From positions 124,001-188,000 of the forward strand of contig VWZW01001209.1 in the NCBI GenBank assembly GCA_013397115.1: 64,000 nt of DNA. The letters are read 5' to 3'. Below, piece after piece: positions 14,457 to 25,800 of this stretch. The notes under the pieces are model-generated. The model made no database searches. It was not told the origin of the DNA and worked only from the letters and a program-made list of their open reading frames with translations. How positions within the stretch are numbered: position 1 is the stretch's first letter; each line of letters begins with the position of its first letter. The translations under genes were made by a program, and so were the position numbers. Source of the stretch: Edolisoma coerulescens. Taxonomy: Eukaryota; Chordata; Aves; Passeriformes; Campephagidae.

Positions 14457-14489
14457 TTTTCCTTTTTCTTTTTCTTTTTTTTTTTTTTT
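14457..14489 (+). repeat. Pyrimidine (T-rich) tract
   Basis: About 33 bases of T with a few C, ending in 15 or more uninterrupted T. It is a simple repeat, with no retroposed gene next to it that I recognise. Confidence 0.8.
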
Positions 14490-14798
14490 GTAACAAACAT
14501 TACATTATAGATAGAATAATATTGAAGAAAATCCTGCACTGTCATTTTTGCTGTAGTTCACATGGACAGAAATTCATACATATCAATGGCGTTCAGAAGA
14601 AGTTCAGGCAGCGTAAACCTTGGAAAAGAAATAGGCTTTGATTTTTTCTGAACCGTTTTCATAATGATCTGAGTAATCCATTTTCTAAACTACGTGGATG
14701 AGTTGCATTTGAATTTCAGAAGAGTCAGCAGAGTGACTTGGGTTTGCCACTCAATAAACTGCTAAGTTAATAACCTGCTAAGTCAATGAATTTTCGAC

Positions 14799-14821
14799 AA
14801 AAAAAAAAAAAAAAAAAAAAA
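14799..14821 (+). repeat. Poly-A run of 23 bases
   Basis: An uninterrupted run of A is followed by A-rich sequence with GAATGAA and GAAAG words. It could be the tail of a processed retrocopy, but the sequence on its left is not recognisable and no flanking direct repeat was found, so it is called only a simple repeat. Confidence 0.85.
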
Positions 14822-15587
14822 TTGAATGAAAAAAATGAAAGAAAGCTGAGTAAAAAGTTAGTCAGCCAGGTGTTAATTAATAATACACAAACATTGCATT
14901 AAAAATAGAGCATTTCCATTACAAAGTTTTCTGGCAGAAAACCATGTTTTGCCTTAATTAGAGGTCACATGCTTTCATCATCAATGTGGCTCAGTAACAT
15001 GAAAGATGGGTCATTACTGCTTTTATAGTGGCAGTCTGATCCTAAATCCTTAAAAATCGAGGGAAATATAATCTGAACAGTGAAATAATCAAACCTTAGT
15101 CTTTCACAGCCATCTGTTCTGTCCTTGTGATTGCATGCTAGATACCTCTGTGTGCCTGCTTTTCTAAAGAAAGCCTTCTTTCATAACTAATGTGGGCATG
15201 TGTGACTTCAGTTGCATTGCCATAAAAATTCTAATATAGAAATAAATAGGCCATATCCCATTGTAGGTTAAGGAAAGGGTGCTATGAATCGCATGATTTG
15301 TGATATCCAGGCATTTTGGACTGTATAAATGCCGAGTGAATGTATCTCTCAGTTCTTGGTAACCCATAAAGTTACCCATGTGTTCTTTTCTGTGTAATGA
15401 AGTAGACCAAGAACTACAATTATCCACGTGTCACACAGTACAGATTTTCTTCTTCAGCTGGAAGAATATCACTGAAGTTGATAAGTACTTTTATTTGCTC
15501 AAAACTCACATCAAGAAGATACTTAAAATAATAATTTGAAACATGCTGTTTCCATTAATGTTGCTTTCAGAATAAATGTTTGCTAGT

Positions 15588-15639
15588 ATCAGGGATTAAA
15601 CATTGAAAAGAATATCAGGGATTAAACACTGAAAAGAAC
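15588..15639 (+). repeat. Tandem duplication, two units of 26 bp
   Basis: ATCAGGGATTAAACATTGAA at 15588 and ATCAGGGATTAAACACTGAA at 15614 begin two adjacent 26-bp units that differ at only two positions. This is a simple recent local duplication. Confidence 0.85.
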
Positions 15640-16833
15640 ATAGAGGAATCTGGTTCCCAGTGTTCCAGGAACCAGTACTCCTCCATGAGGTTTTCTTATC
15701 TTTGGCTGGTGCAGTGGGAGCTCCCCCTTCATAAATATAAAATTTCCCAGAAAAGGAGTGAGAAAGAGGGAGAAATACAGCCAAAATGAACTAATTTTAT
15801 TTTAGCTAAGTATATTCGGAAAATATTTTGTGGTATTTGCTTGGCCCTATTAAATCATCCAATACATTTTATTGGAGCATTATCCATAAGATCAGTACAG
15901 CTGCACTTTCAACAGAAATACTCTCAATTATTGCAGCTGAAGATCAAGATCAGGTATAATTAGTATATTAACAGGTGCTGTCAGTAGTACTGCATTAGGG
16001 GTTCATAACAAAATAAAAGGATATGTAGATAGATGGTCTATATTGTCCCTTTGTTTCTTTTACTCCCACCGGTGTTTGCCCATAGCCATGATGCCACCTG
16101 TAGAGCCTGCTGTCTTTCGTATTTATGATTGTAATTGTCATGTCCTTATTTTCCTAGTGTGACTATTCTGTTGTTTTGCTCTTCCATTTTAAATTCACTA
16201 TATCTTCATGCACCTTCCTCTGAACTGTTTTCCTGTATATTCTTCTCAATCAGCTACGAAAACATCACACATGAAAAACACAAGGACAGTGATTTCATGC
16301 TTTTGATATGCACTCCACTTAGAAGTTTGCAACACTCCACCCCTTAGATTTGCAACACTGGCAAAGATTTGATTTTTTTGCAGGCCAATGAACAGAGAAA
16401 GGTGTCACTGGGAACTGCATAGGAACAACCAGATTCTTGAATGGATGAAGACCATGAAAATTTACCAGAAATGAGTAGGTTGTAGCTCCCTCTTCCATCA
16501 AAGATATTTCTGGCAAGTATTTTCACTGTTCTGCACTGTGGTTTCTTCACAAATTCAATGAAATAAAGGCTTTGTCTTTTCAGAACTCTGTGGTCAATGG
16601 AGTTGGCAAATCAAATCTTCAGAAAGATTTAATATCAATTTAATAAAAAAATTCTGAGATAACATTAGCACTACCTTTTCTTGTTAATATTCAGAAATAT
16701 TGCTATTTGGAATCACGAGGCAAATTCTATAACACTAACTGGAAACTAGCTGGTCATGAGGAGTTCCAGACTGCTTCAGTATTCTTCATCATTTTCCCAC
16801 TTATCCTACCGAGGAATGAAGAAAGCAGATTTC

Positions 16834-17872
16834 AGAATCATAGAATCATTAAGGTTAGAAAAGACCTCCAATATCATGGAGACCAAACACTGCCATGTCA
16901 ACTAAATTATAGCATTAAGTGCCACTCCCAGTCGTTTCTTGAACATCTCCAGGGAAGGTGACTCCACCACTTCCACGGTCAGTTCATTCCAATGCTTGAC
17001 CACCCTTTCAGTGAAGAAATTCTTCCTGATGTCCAACCTGAACCTCCCCCAGTGCAGCTTGAGGCCATTTCCTCTTGTTCTGTTACTTCTCACCTGAGAG
17101 AAGAGGCTAATCCTCACTTGGCTATGCCCTCCTTTCAGGTGGTTGGAGAGAGTGATAAGGTCCCCCCCCCCGGAGCCACCTTTTCTCCAGCATTAACACC
17201 CCCAGCTCCCTCAGCCACTCCTCACAGGACTTGTATTCCAGACCCTTCAGCAGCTCTGTTGCCCTTCTCTGGACACCCTCGAGCCCCTCAATGTCCTTCC
17301 TGAATTGAGGGGCCCAGAACTGGACACAGGATTTGAGGTGTGGCCTCACCAGTGCCAAGCACAGAGGGACAATCCCTGCCCTGGTCCTGCTGGCCACACT
17401 ATTGCTGATACAGGCCACGGTGCCATTTGCCTTCTTGGCCACCTGGGCACACGCTGACTCTGTTCAGCTGATGTCACCCAGCACCCCCAGGTCCCTTTCC
17501 GCCAGGCAGTTTTCCAGCTACTCTGCTCCCAGCCTGTAGCACTCCATGGACATGTTGTGACCAAAGTGCAGGATCCAGCACTTGGCGTTGTTGAACCTCA
17601 TACAAAAGGCCTTGGCCCATGGATCCAACCTGTCCAGATCCCTCTGCAGTGCTCTCCTGCCTTCCAGCAGATCAAGACTCCCTCCCAACTAGGTGTTGTC
17701 TGTGAATGTACTGAGGGTGTGCTTGGTCCCCTCATTCAGATCATCAACAAAGAAATTAAACAAGACTGGCCCCAGTGCGGAGCCCTGGGAAACCCCACTA
17801 GTGACTGGCTGCTAGCTGGATGCAGCACCATTCACTACCACAAATTTTGTACCCATCTGTTCCAAAACTTAT
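16834..17872 (-). mobile_element. CR1 LINE (minus), RT C-terminal half to 3' end
   Basis: The element runs right to left. Its 3' end is the AGAATCATAGAATCATTAAGG stretch at the left edge. On the minus strand it reads FN-FVDDLNE (about 17727-17745), then the reverse transcriptase active-site region, where the usual FADDTK has become FTDNT followed by a stop. The ORF2 C-terminus follows: NSVASRTRAGIVPLCLALVRPH (17122-17442 frame) and then GRFRLDIRKNFFTERVV (16902-17117 frame). The change of frame between these pieces shows indels, one near the C run at 17162. It belongs to the same subfamily as the copies at 24.7, 34.3, 53.8 and 60.9 kb. It is dead: there is no endonuclease, the active site is mutated and several stops are present. 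The right edge is approximate. Confidence 0.92.
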
Positions 17873-20800
17873 CCTAGGATCTGCAGTTTTCAACCCTAAG
17901 ATAAAGAAAAATGGCCTCTTCTAGATTCATAGACTTTCAAGGCAATAAAACAGATGAAAGAATTCTTTCTAGTGTTTCTGTATTAAGACCATAAATTCTG
18001 TTTGAACTAAAAGTGCAGCTTGCAGTTACTCTTGTAACTCTGTCCTTATTTAAACAGCTTATATGACAAAGAAATCCCTATATCCTGAAATAAATCTCAC
18101 AAGTCAGAGTCCCGAAATGGCAAGGACTCAGTAAGGAGAAAGAAAGTTAAGAAACAAATATATGGGTAATATCTAATTGCAGAAGTATTACAGTAATGAA
18201 GCTATCAAATTCTGTCTTCTGAGATAGGAGCAGAGTTGAATTCATCTGTTAATATTAACTGACATAAAAAACAGTGAAATTCTTCATGCCATAAATTTGT
18301 TAGGGTCTATACAATTTTATCTCACCCACTTCTGGTCAATCCATGAGCAGTCTTTCTGATTTTCCTATTACACATCTTGGAAACTTTTTAGAACTTAAGA
18401 TAAATGTTTAAGAATCTTGAGGAATTAATATGGGGTCACTGATAAAAAATAGGATGAAATTCCAACTTTCAGCCCAATTGAATTCCACTGAAATTGCTCT
18501 GAGATTTTAAAAGTGTCTCATTATTCTGCTGTGTCATTTCTGTTTGTTTTTCCTCTTCTGAGCGTTGGCCAGGTCCTGAAGCAGAACAAGCTTTTGTGGA
18601 ACATAGCTTATGTTTATGACATACTTTATAAGGTGTAGTGAAGTGCATTATAATTATATGATTTGTCAGGTGAAAACTTTCAAAGCGTGTTATTCTTGAT
18701 TGTTATTTCAAGTTCTGCAATTTAGACCATATGTGACCTAATAGTAGGGATCTGAGCATAAATATCCACTTACTGTAGCCTATTTCTAATTAGTTTTGAG
18801 ATGTGTTGAAATGTTAAAGAACATCACCATGCCCTTCAGAGATATTTATAAAACAGGAAGCATAGTTTGCAAAGGAAAACACCCAGCTTGCAAAAAAAAA
18901 AAAAAAAAAAAGGAGATTCCACCTCTACCAACAACAACTCTCCTTTCAATATATAGATATGGTGAAGAATTTTCCAAAAGATGAGTCCGCCATGTCTGTG
19001 GGAATGGCATTTAAAAGCTAAAGGAAAAGAATTCTCTAAAAATAACGTTGATCAACCGTGCACAAAGAGTGCCAGACAATTATTTTTAGCCTCATGGGTT
19101 TGCACAACTAGAGACATACTAAAGATAACAATACCCTGACCACAGATGAATATATGCTCTGAAGGAGAAGCCTTGCTCTCCAGTAAGAATTTTCTATTCT
19201 ACTTTGGGGTTGGACTGCTCTGTATTAAGCAGATCTCTAGGGTATACATAAAGTGATTGGGTTTTTTCAGCTGAATTTGGGATAGAATACTACTTCTTAG
19301 ATTGGCTTGAGCATCTTATTAGGCTGTAGCAGTATCGTGTTCCCTGGCAATCTTCTTGAATGACTCTGCACATCTATGAACATTTCAATATTTATTTTCT
19401 TTCCTTTCATCCTTTGAGATGAATATGCTTCCTATTTAAAACCTGAAGAACTAAAGATAAAGCAAAATGGAAGTGTCAGTTTTACAACAAACCGTTAGTG
19501 GGTTTTGCTGTTGGAGGGAGATGGCAAATAAATATGAAAAGTTGTGGCTCTCAGAGGTCTCTCCTGACCTAATTCTATAGTGGTGCACTAGTTTATTTGG
19601 GATTTGATTTTCTCAGAGCTCCTGAAATCTTGGGGGTTTCCAGGCAAATCAAATTTGTTGTAATATTCCCTTCCTAAAGAGAAGATTAAAATGGCTTCTT
19701 TAAGACTGCTACAAGGCTTGAAGAAAAACCAAACCATAAATATCATATTCATGGATATGCAGCCTAATTCTGAGGATATTAAGGAAAAGAGATAATCTGA
19801 CTGATAACATGACAGTATTAATTATAAAAATGAGACTCACAAATTAGGTAAATTCACAGACAATAATTAGGGGCTCTGAGTACCAGTAAGTCCAGTGTAA
19901 CACTGAATCAGATGGATAGGGTGTGTCAAAAAGCAGAATTCCAGAGGTTCCTCTGTGCTCAGTATTTCTTACCAGGCAGCTCTAGGCACCTTGCAGTTCA
20001 CACTGAATTTGTCTTTTTGAGGAGGGTTTGTGGGATGGAGATGTCCTGTTTTGGAGCCTTCCCTAGTGTTCTTTGGTCTGAGTTTCTGAAGCGAACTTGT
20101 GAAAAAAGTTTTGAAGTGATCACAAGTATTAGTGCTACAGATTATGCCATTAGTGTTGCTTCATCTCTCTCTTGAGATGCTATCCAGAATTTTTAAAACT
20201 AATATGTAGGATAAGTAGGTCAAAAGATGCAGCGAGAATATTTCCATTAAGTTTTTCGGAAACAATGGATTCAAGCAGGTTTTCTCAGTAGGAGACATTT
20301 GTATTTCTTTTATGTAATACTGTATCTTACAAATATTTTATAAAGTACAGGTCCTATAAATGCAGTAGGAACTGGAAAACAAGAAGCAGCATCTTTTCTC
20401 ACAATTTTTTAATACAATTCAACACTTGACTCAGAATATTTCTCATTGAGCTTTTTTTAATGACTAAATTTTCAGTATTCATTTCAGTGCTCCTTTGCAT
20501 TTTCTGTACCTACCTTTTTTTTTATTCCTACGTTTCTCAAAACCACACAGAACAGGAGAGGAGCAATTATATGCTACTACAGTAATTTAGTTAACATTCA
20601 TTCTTTTACCAAGCTACAGCAATCATAATGGATTTACTCTATCACTGTTATCCAAATACATTTTATGTTGCTAACCCAACAATCAAAGCCAGCTTTGTGT
20701 CTTAAGGTTAATAAGAATTACCATGCAAGAATGTAGCTGATGGGAGTCTATGTAATGTCTTATGATGGTACGTACTTTTTCTTGATTTATCTCTTGGTTT

Positions 20801-23800
20801 CCTGTCATTTGCCCCTGCAAAGCTGGCTGCAAATTGGTGGAATTACAGTGCAACACAAAACTAGTGGTAGAGTTTGAAGCAACAGTTTTTCACGTAAAAC
20901 AATTCTAAAATTGGTAGAATTCTCACAGTAAAATTTACATTTTTTTATCTTGATTTTTCAGTCAACTTTTTTGAGGTAAAAATAATTACATTGCATGACA
21001 CGATATACAGAAGAGTTAATGCAGTAAACAACACAGCAAAACAAGCCTTTCCAAAAACTCTTAACAAGGTCTTTTATTGGGCTATGGGTAGTAATAACTT
21101 TACTGTGGAAACAGCTGACTTAGCAGTTGCAAAATACATTCACCTGTTCTTTTGCTTGAAATGAGCTAGGTGGCCAGAATGCTTTTTGCATGTTTCTCTT
21201 AAGGTTGCCCAGTGTCTGGCCTCAGCCTCATAAAACAGGCAAAACCAATAGTGAAAACAGGAATGAAACATGGGGTAATTGAATTAACAGAAGGAGAGTG
21301 TCAGAACTTCCTCTATGTAGCATGAAGTAGGGAAATAAAAAGTTAAATGCAAAATGGAAACAAAAGAAGACTGGAAAAAATTCTGCCCATTTAATGAAGA
21401 AATGAAGACTTTCCTTAAAAATATTGCACAAGACTTTTGAGCAGATTACTTGCTTTTGCTCTCTGGAGACTATTCTGAAATGGAATCTCATGAAATTTTA
21501 ATTGGATGCATCATTTTCTAAAAATGCAAAGGATATTTTTTTTTTAATTTCTAAACATTAAACAAAACTATCATCACAGCCCATAAGGCAATGGTCCTCT
21601 ACTTTAAAAATGCTATGTTAAAATACTGAAGTGCTATTTGTAATTGTGTAGACCACTGAAATCTTTTGTAATAAAATTATGATGGTTATATCTGTTCAGT
21701 TAAATAAAGAGTGCCAGGAAACACTCACAGTTCCTGAAACTGGATTGTCTATATAATTAAATTATGAGATAGGTTCATAGCGCATTTTTGATCCACAATA
21801 GCTAGTTCTCTTTCTGACAGCTCCTGGTGAGGCTCATGGACTAGACAGACCAGGGATCATTCCAAACAGGTTGTTTGTGTCCAGCTGCATAATTTCTCAT
21901 AGGCAGTGTTGGACACAGGCTATTGAATGCCAGCTGGCTTCATTGCCACAAGAACAATCCCAAGCATCTTTAATTTACTGCTATTGACATAGTAATTCTG
22001 TCTATCCAATACTTTTTGCCTATGAGATGAGTCCAAGCCTAGCTGTTACCGCAGGGATGATAGAAAGCGGCACTTTTACAGATTTGCCTTCTTGCCTTCA
22101 TCCAGGTCCCACTAAGAAGCAAAGTTTTCCACCCCTACTCTCACCAGTCTTGGGATTTCAAAGCTTTCCTACTTCAGGACTGAATTTTGATTAAAAACGG
22201 TTTAAAATTGCTTATTTGTGCCTAGCAGTCAGTACTACACAATTCTGTAACAATTTCCTTCTTGGAGGAGGTTGGAAGTGCTATTGCACCAGCAATCTCC
22301 TTTAAATAAAAGCTCTGTTCAGAAATGGACAAAGTCTTCAAACATAATATACCCTTACATAACAACAGTCTACACATTTGTTGACAATCAGTCAGTTTTG
22401 TGTGTTCAGACACAAACTGAATGAAAAAACCCACATCATCTCTTCAGAGTTGCAGTAACAGCAGAGGTTCTGGGTGTCTTCTTTTAGCTAGCAGCATTGG
22501 GACCAGTAGCTGTTTATAGTTTGCCCTCCATGGAATCCTTCCTCCAATCCGCAGTTCCTTGCCCAAGGAAAACTGCCTTTTTCATAACTCTGAGGCTTCT
22601 GAGTTTCCTTACCATGAACCTTCTACAAGCAGGGGCAGGTGTTCAGCAGTTACCTAGCCAGGACAGAATGAATTATTTGAGCAGCCTTTGTGGGTCATAA
22701 TCATGAGCCTTGTGTCTACAGAAGAATGCTCTGAGACCTTCTCTCCCTGCTCCCAGCTAGCCATGGAGAAAACACATTTGGGCATATGGATGGATATTTA
22801 TCACCCAATATTCCTTTATTTCATGGCCATAAGGATTTGTGCTGAGTTCAGTCCAAATATCTCTGCAAGCAGAGCTTTTCAAAACAAAGAAAAACCCAAA
22901 CATACTCAAATAATATCAGTAATGCTTCCCTAAAGTATTTTGCAAATGCTTCATGAAGGCAAAGATTGGAGACTTTTATATTATTTTCAGCAGTCAGTTG
23001 CCCAAAGAAAGAGGTGAAAACTCTATTATTCAGCATTTTTAAACTGGAATGGATAAAGTGCTAAGAGATTAAGTGTAGAGAACAGTTTAACTTTGAGAGG
23101 AGGATGAAGTACATGAGCTTCTCCATTTCAAATATCTACAATTTTTGACATAATTATTACCAGAACTGAGTTTTTAGTAGAATAATAAAGTATTATTTAA
23201 AAAGATTCATTATGGCTTAGAGACTCCTGGAAAGATGGGTAATCAGACAGGAGTTTTGAAAAATATGAAAAATAAAATTTTGTTTGGAGCAAAAAAGAAA
23301 ATCAATGTACGTTACAGAAAGTTTAAAGTTGTTTTTTGGGCCGTTAAAGGTATTCATGTCTGCTGAGAACTATTTTTCTTTATAAGTTTTGAGGGTATAG
23401 GATGAGGAGGATGATGGAAGGAGGATTTCTCAGATGTTTTGTTGCTTATAATTAATTCTAGGCTAAAATAAGATGTTTTTGTGGTTTATGTGCAGGTTTT
23501 GTTGTGAAAAAAAACCAAAACATGTACCTACTTGTATATTGAAAAGGAATCTGGCTTGTGGCAGAAACCTTATATTGTGGTAGAAAGAAGTTAATTTACA
23601 CCTCAAGATAGCAACTACGCCTAGGAAAAATATAGACTGAAAACTAAACTGAAATGCTGAAAGATCTGTAGCTATCAACAAGGAATATATTAAAAAAACC
23701 CCAAACACCTCACAAAAAATTAATTCTAGAAGGTCTATAATGCAGTAATGTAGGATATCTGGTAAATTATGAAGTCAATAAAAGGGGAAGTTGTATTATT

Positions 23801-24649
23801 ACTTTAGAAAAAACTTGGAATAAAGGCCATCTGGTTAGACTAGAGGTTTTCAAACAGCACCTTGTGCATATAATAGTTACAATTTCAGGCAATGAGACTG
23901 CTTTTATCTTTAAATAGGATAATGAAAGCAAAGCCCAGTAGGAAAAATTATACTACTGTCACCAAGTCCCTGAAATACCTTGGCTTGTATAGTAATGATG
24001 GTGTTAACTCTGAATGTCAAAGATTATTTTAGCTAGGGTTCTTGCCGCTATTTCGTTATCATATTTGTGTGTGTGAGTATGGCCAGCTGTTTCTTTGCAC
24101 AGCTGAAGTAAATGGGTGAGACAGCTCAAGGGAACAACACCTTAGCAACTGTCCTTCTTTATATATTTGTTTGTACACATGAGCATAGTTCCTCACTCTG
24201 CCTGTCACAAGTCAATATAAACAATGAAAGACTGAAGAATCTTTTGTATAAGGTGCACTGAATCTAGTGTGAGGGCCTCTCTTGCTCCCAGTCTTCTCAT
24301 TTCACTTGCAAACCGAAGTTGAATACAATTTGAAGCATCTGTTTCTCTTCCTGCAAGCTGTGATGCATTATTTTTGCAAGGCAAATCAATGGTGATAGTA
24401 TAACTACCTGTTCTATACCTTCTTAATGAATACAGAAGACTGAACTATGTCACCTGAAGGGCAGCGGATGTGACACAAAGGCCATACATTGATTTACTAA
24501 TAATTTTGTAAATTATGAAAGGACGCAACATGAGATGAATGAGAATGTCACCAAACCAAATAAGTAATATAAAGTGATACTGATTGGATTACAAACTTTA
24601 AATGCGTCTGCATATAGTTGCTCATGAGAAGTAGGTTCATTTCATGTAT
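17873..24649. other. Unique AT-rich sequence, no gene recognised
   Basis: There is no recognisable transposon, exon or RNA gene in this stretch. Open frames are at most about 90 codons. One 20-base A run is listed separately. Confidence 0.6.
18892..18911 (+). repeat. Poly-A run of 20 bases
   Basis: A simple A homopolymer within otherwise unremarkable sequence, with no associated retroposon recognised. Confidence 0.85.
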
Positions 24650-25800
24650 TTGTGCATATAGTCTACTTGGACTTCAGCAGAACCTATGACACTTTCTCCG
24701 ACAGCATACTCCTGGAAAAGCTGGCAGCCCATGGCTTGGACAGGTGCACTCTTGGCTGGGTTAAGAAATGACTGGATGTCTGGGCACAGAGACTGGTGTT
24801 GCATCCAGGTGGCCAGTCACTAGTGGTGTCCCCCAGGGATCTGTACTGAGCCCCGTCCTGTTTAATGCCTTTATTGATGATCTGGATGAAGGGATTTAGT
24901 CTACCATTAGCAAATTTGCAGATGACACCAAGCTGGGGGGGAGTGTTGATCTGCTGGAGGGTAGGAGGTCTCTGCAGAGGGACCTGGACAGGCTGCATGG
25001 ACAGGCCCAACCCAACAATATGAGATTTAATAAAAACAATTGTCGGGTCCTGCATTTTGTCCACAAAACCCCCCTGCATTGCTACAGGCTGGGGACAGAG
25101 TGGCTGGAAAATATGCAAGCAGAAAGGGACTTGGGCGTGCTGGTTGACAGCAGCTGAACATGAGCCAGCGTGTGCCCAGGTGGCCAAGGAGGCCAATGGC
25201 ATCCTGGCCTGTATCAGCAATAGTGTGGCCAGCAGTAGTGTGACTGGGGCAGTGATTGTCCCTCTGTACTCAGCACTGGTGAGGCTGCACCTCAAATCCT
25301 GTGTCCAGTTCTGGGCCCTTCAATTCAGGAAGGACATTGAGGTGCTGGAGCAAGTCCAGAGAAAGGCAACAAGGTTGGTGAAGGTTCTAGAGGACAAGTC
25401 CTATGGGGAGCAGCTGAGGAAGCTGGGGGTGTTTATTTTGGAGAAAAGGAGGCTCAGGGGAGACCTTATCACTCTCTCCAACTGCCTGAAAGGAGGCTGT
25501 AGCCAGGTGGGGGTCAATCTCTCCTCCCAGACAACCAGTGGCAGGACAAGAGGCCACAATCTTAAGCTGTGCCAGAGAAGGCTTAGGCTGGACATAAGGA
25601 AGAAGTTCTTCACAGAAAGGGTGATTGGGCATTGGAATAGACTGCACAAGGAGGTGGTGCAGGCACTGCTCTGAAGGTATTTAAGAAAAAACTGAATGTG
25701 GCACTTGGTGCCATGGTCTAGGTGACAAGATGGTGTTAGGTCATAGGTTGGACTTGATGATCTCAAAGGTCTTTTCCAACCTAGTTGATTATGTCATTCA
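24650..25800 (+). mobile_element. CR1 LINE, best preserved RT fragment in the window
   Basis: It begins inside the reverse transcriptase domain and runs to the 3' end. RT motif A is VYLDFSRTYD at 24661 (usually LDFSKAFD). Motif B' is GVPQGS at 24825-24842, and motif C is KFADDTK at 24912-24932, with both catalytic Asp intact. Motifs B' and C share one frame. Motif A lies in another frame, and an in-frame TAG at 24897-24899 precedes FADD. From 25057 to 25674 a frame of 205 codons covers the ORF2 C-terminus (ISNSVASS, FRKDIEVLEQVQRKA, LRLDIRKKFFTER). The 3' UTR ends GGTCTTTTCCAACCTAGTTGATTATG, a decayed form of the CR1 end repeat. It lacks the endonuclease and the RT N-terminus. CR1 inserts by target-primed reverse transcription and normally leaves 5'-truncated copies without target-site duplications. 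Confidence 0.93.
25057..25674 (+). pseudogene. CR1 ORF2 C-terminal open frame (205 codons)
   Basis: This is the open remnant of the CR1 non-LTR retrotransposon polyprotein C-terminus. It contains the tracts typical of the family, such as AAEHEPACAQVAKEANGILA, SALVRLHLKSCVQFWALQFR and LEKRRLRGDLITL. It starts downstream of the FADD active site and in a different frame from it, so it cannot be a working reverse transcriptase. The first ATG is incidental, since the family protein does not start here. Its openness reflects a moderately young insertion rather than selection, as far as one copy can tell. Confidence 0.85.

Larger units (their letters stand above)
10743..16833. other. Unique AT-rich sequence, no gene recognised
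   Basis: There is no transposon or exon that I can support. It contains a T-rich pyrimidine tract, a 23-base A run and a 26-bp tandem duplication, listed separately. Open frames are below 110 codons and unlike known proteins. Confidence 0.6.

Noticed and set aside
14372..14821. Processed pseudogene ending in the 23-base A run
   Set aside because: No recognisable gene sequence to the left and no flanking direct repeats.
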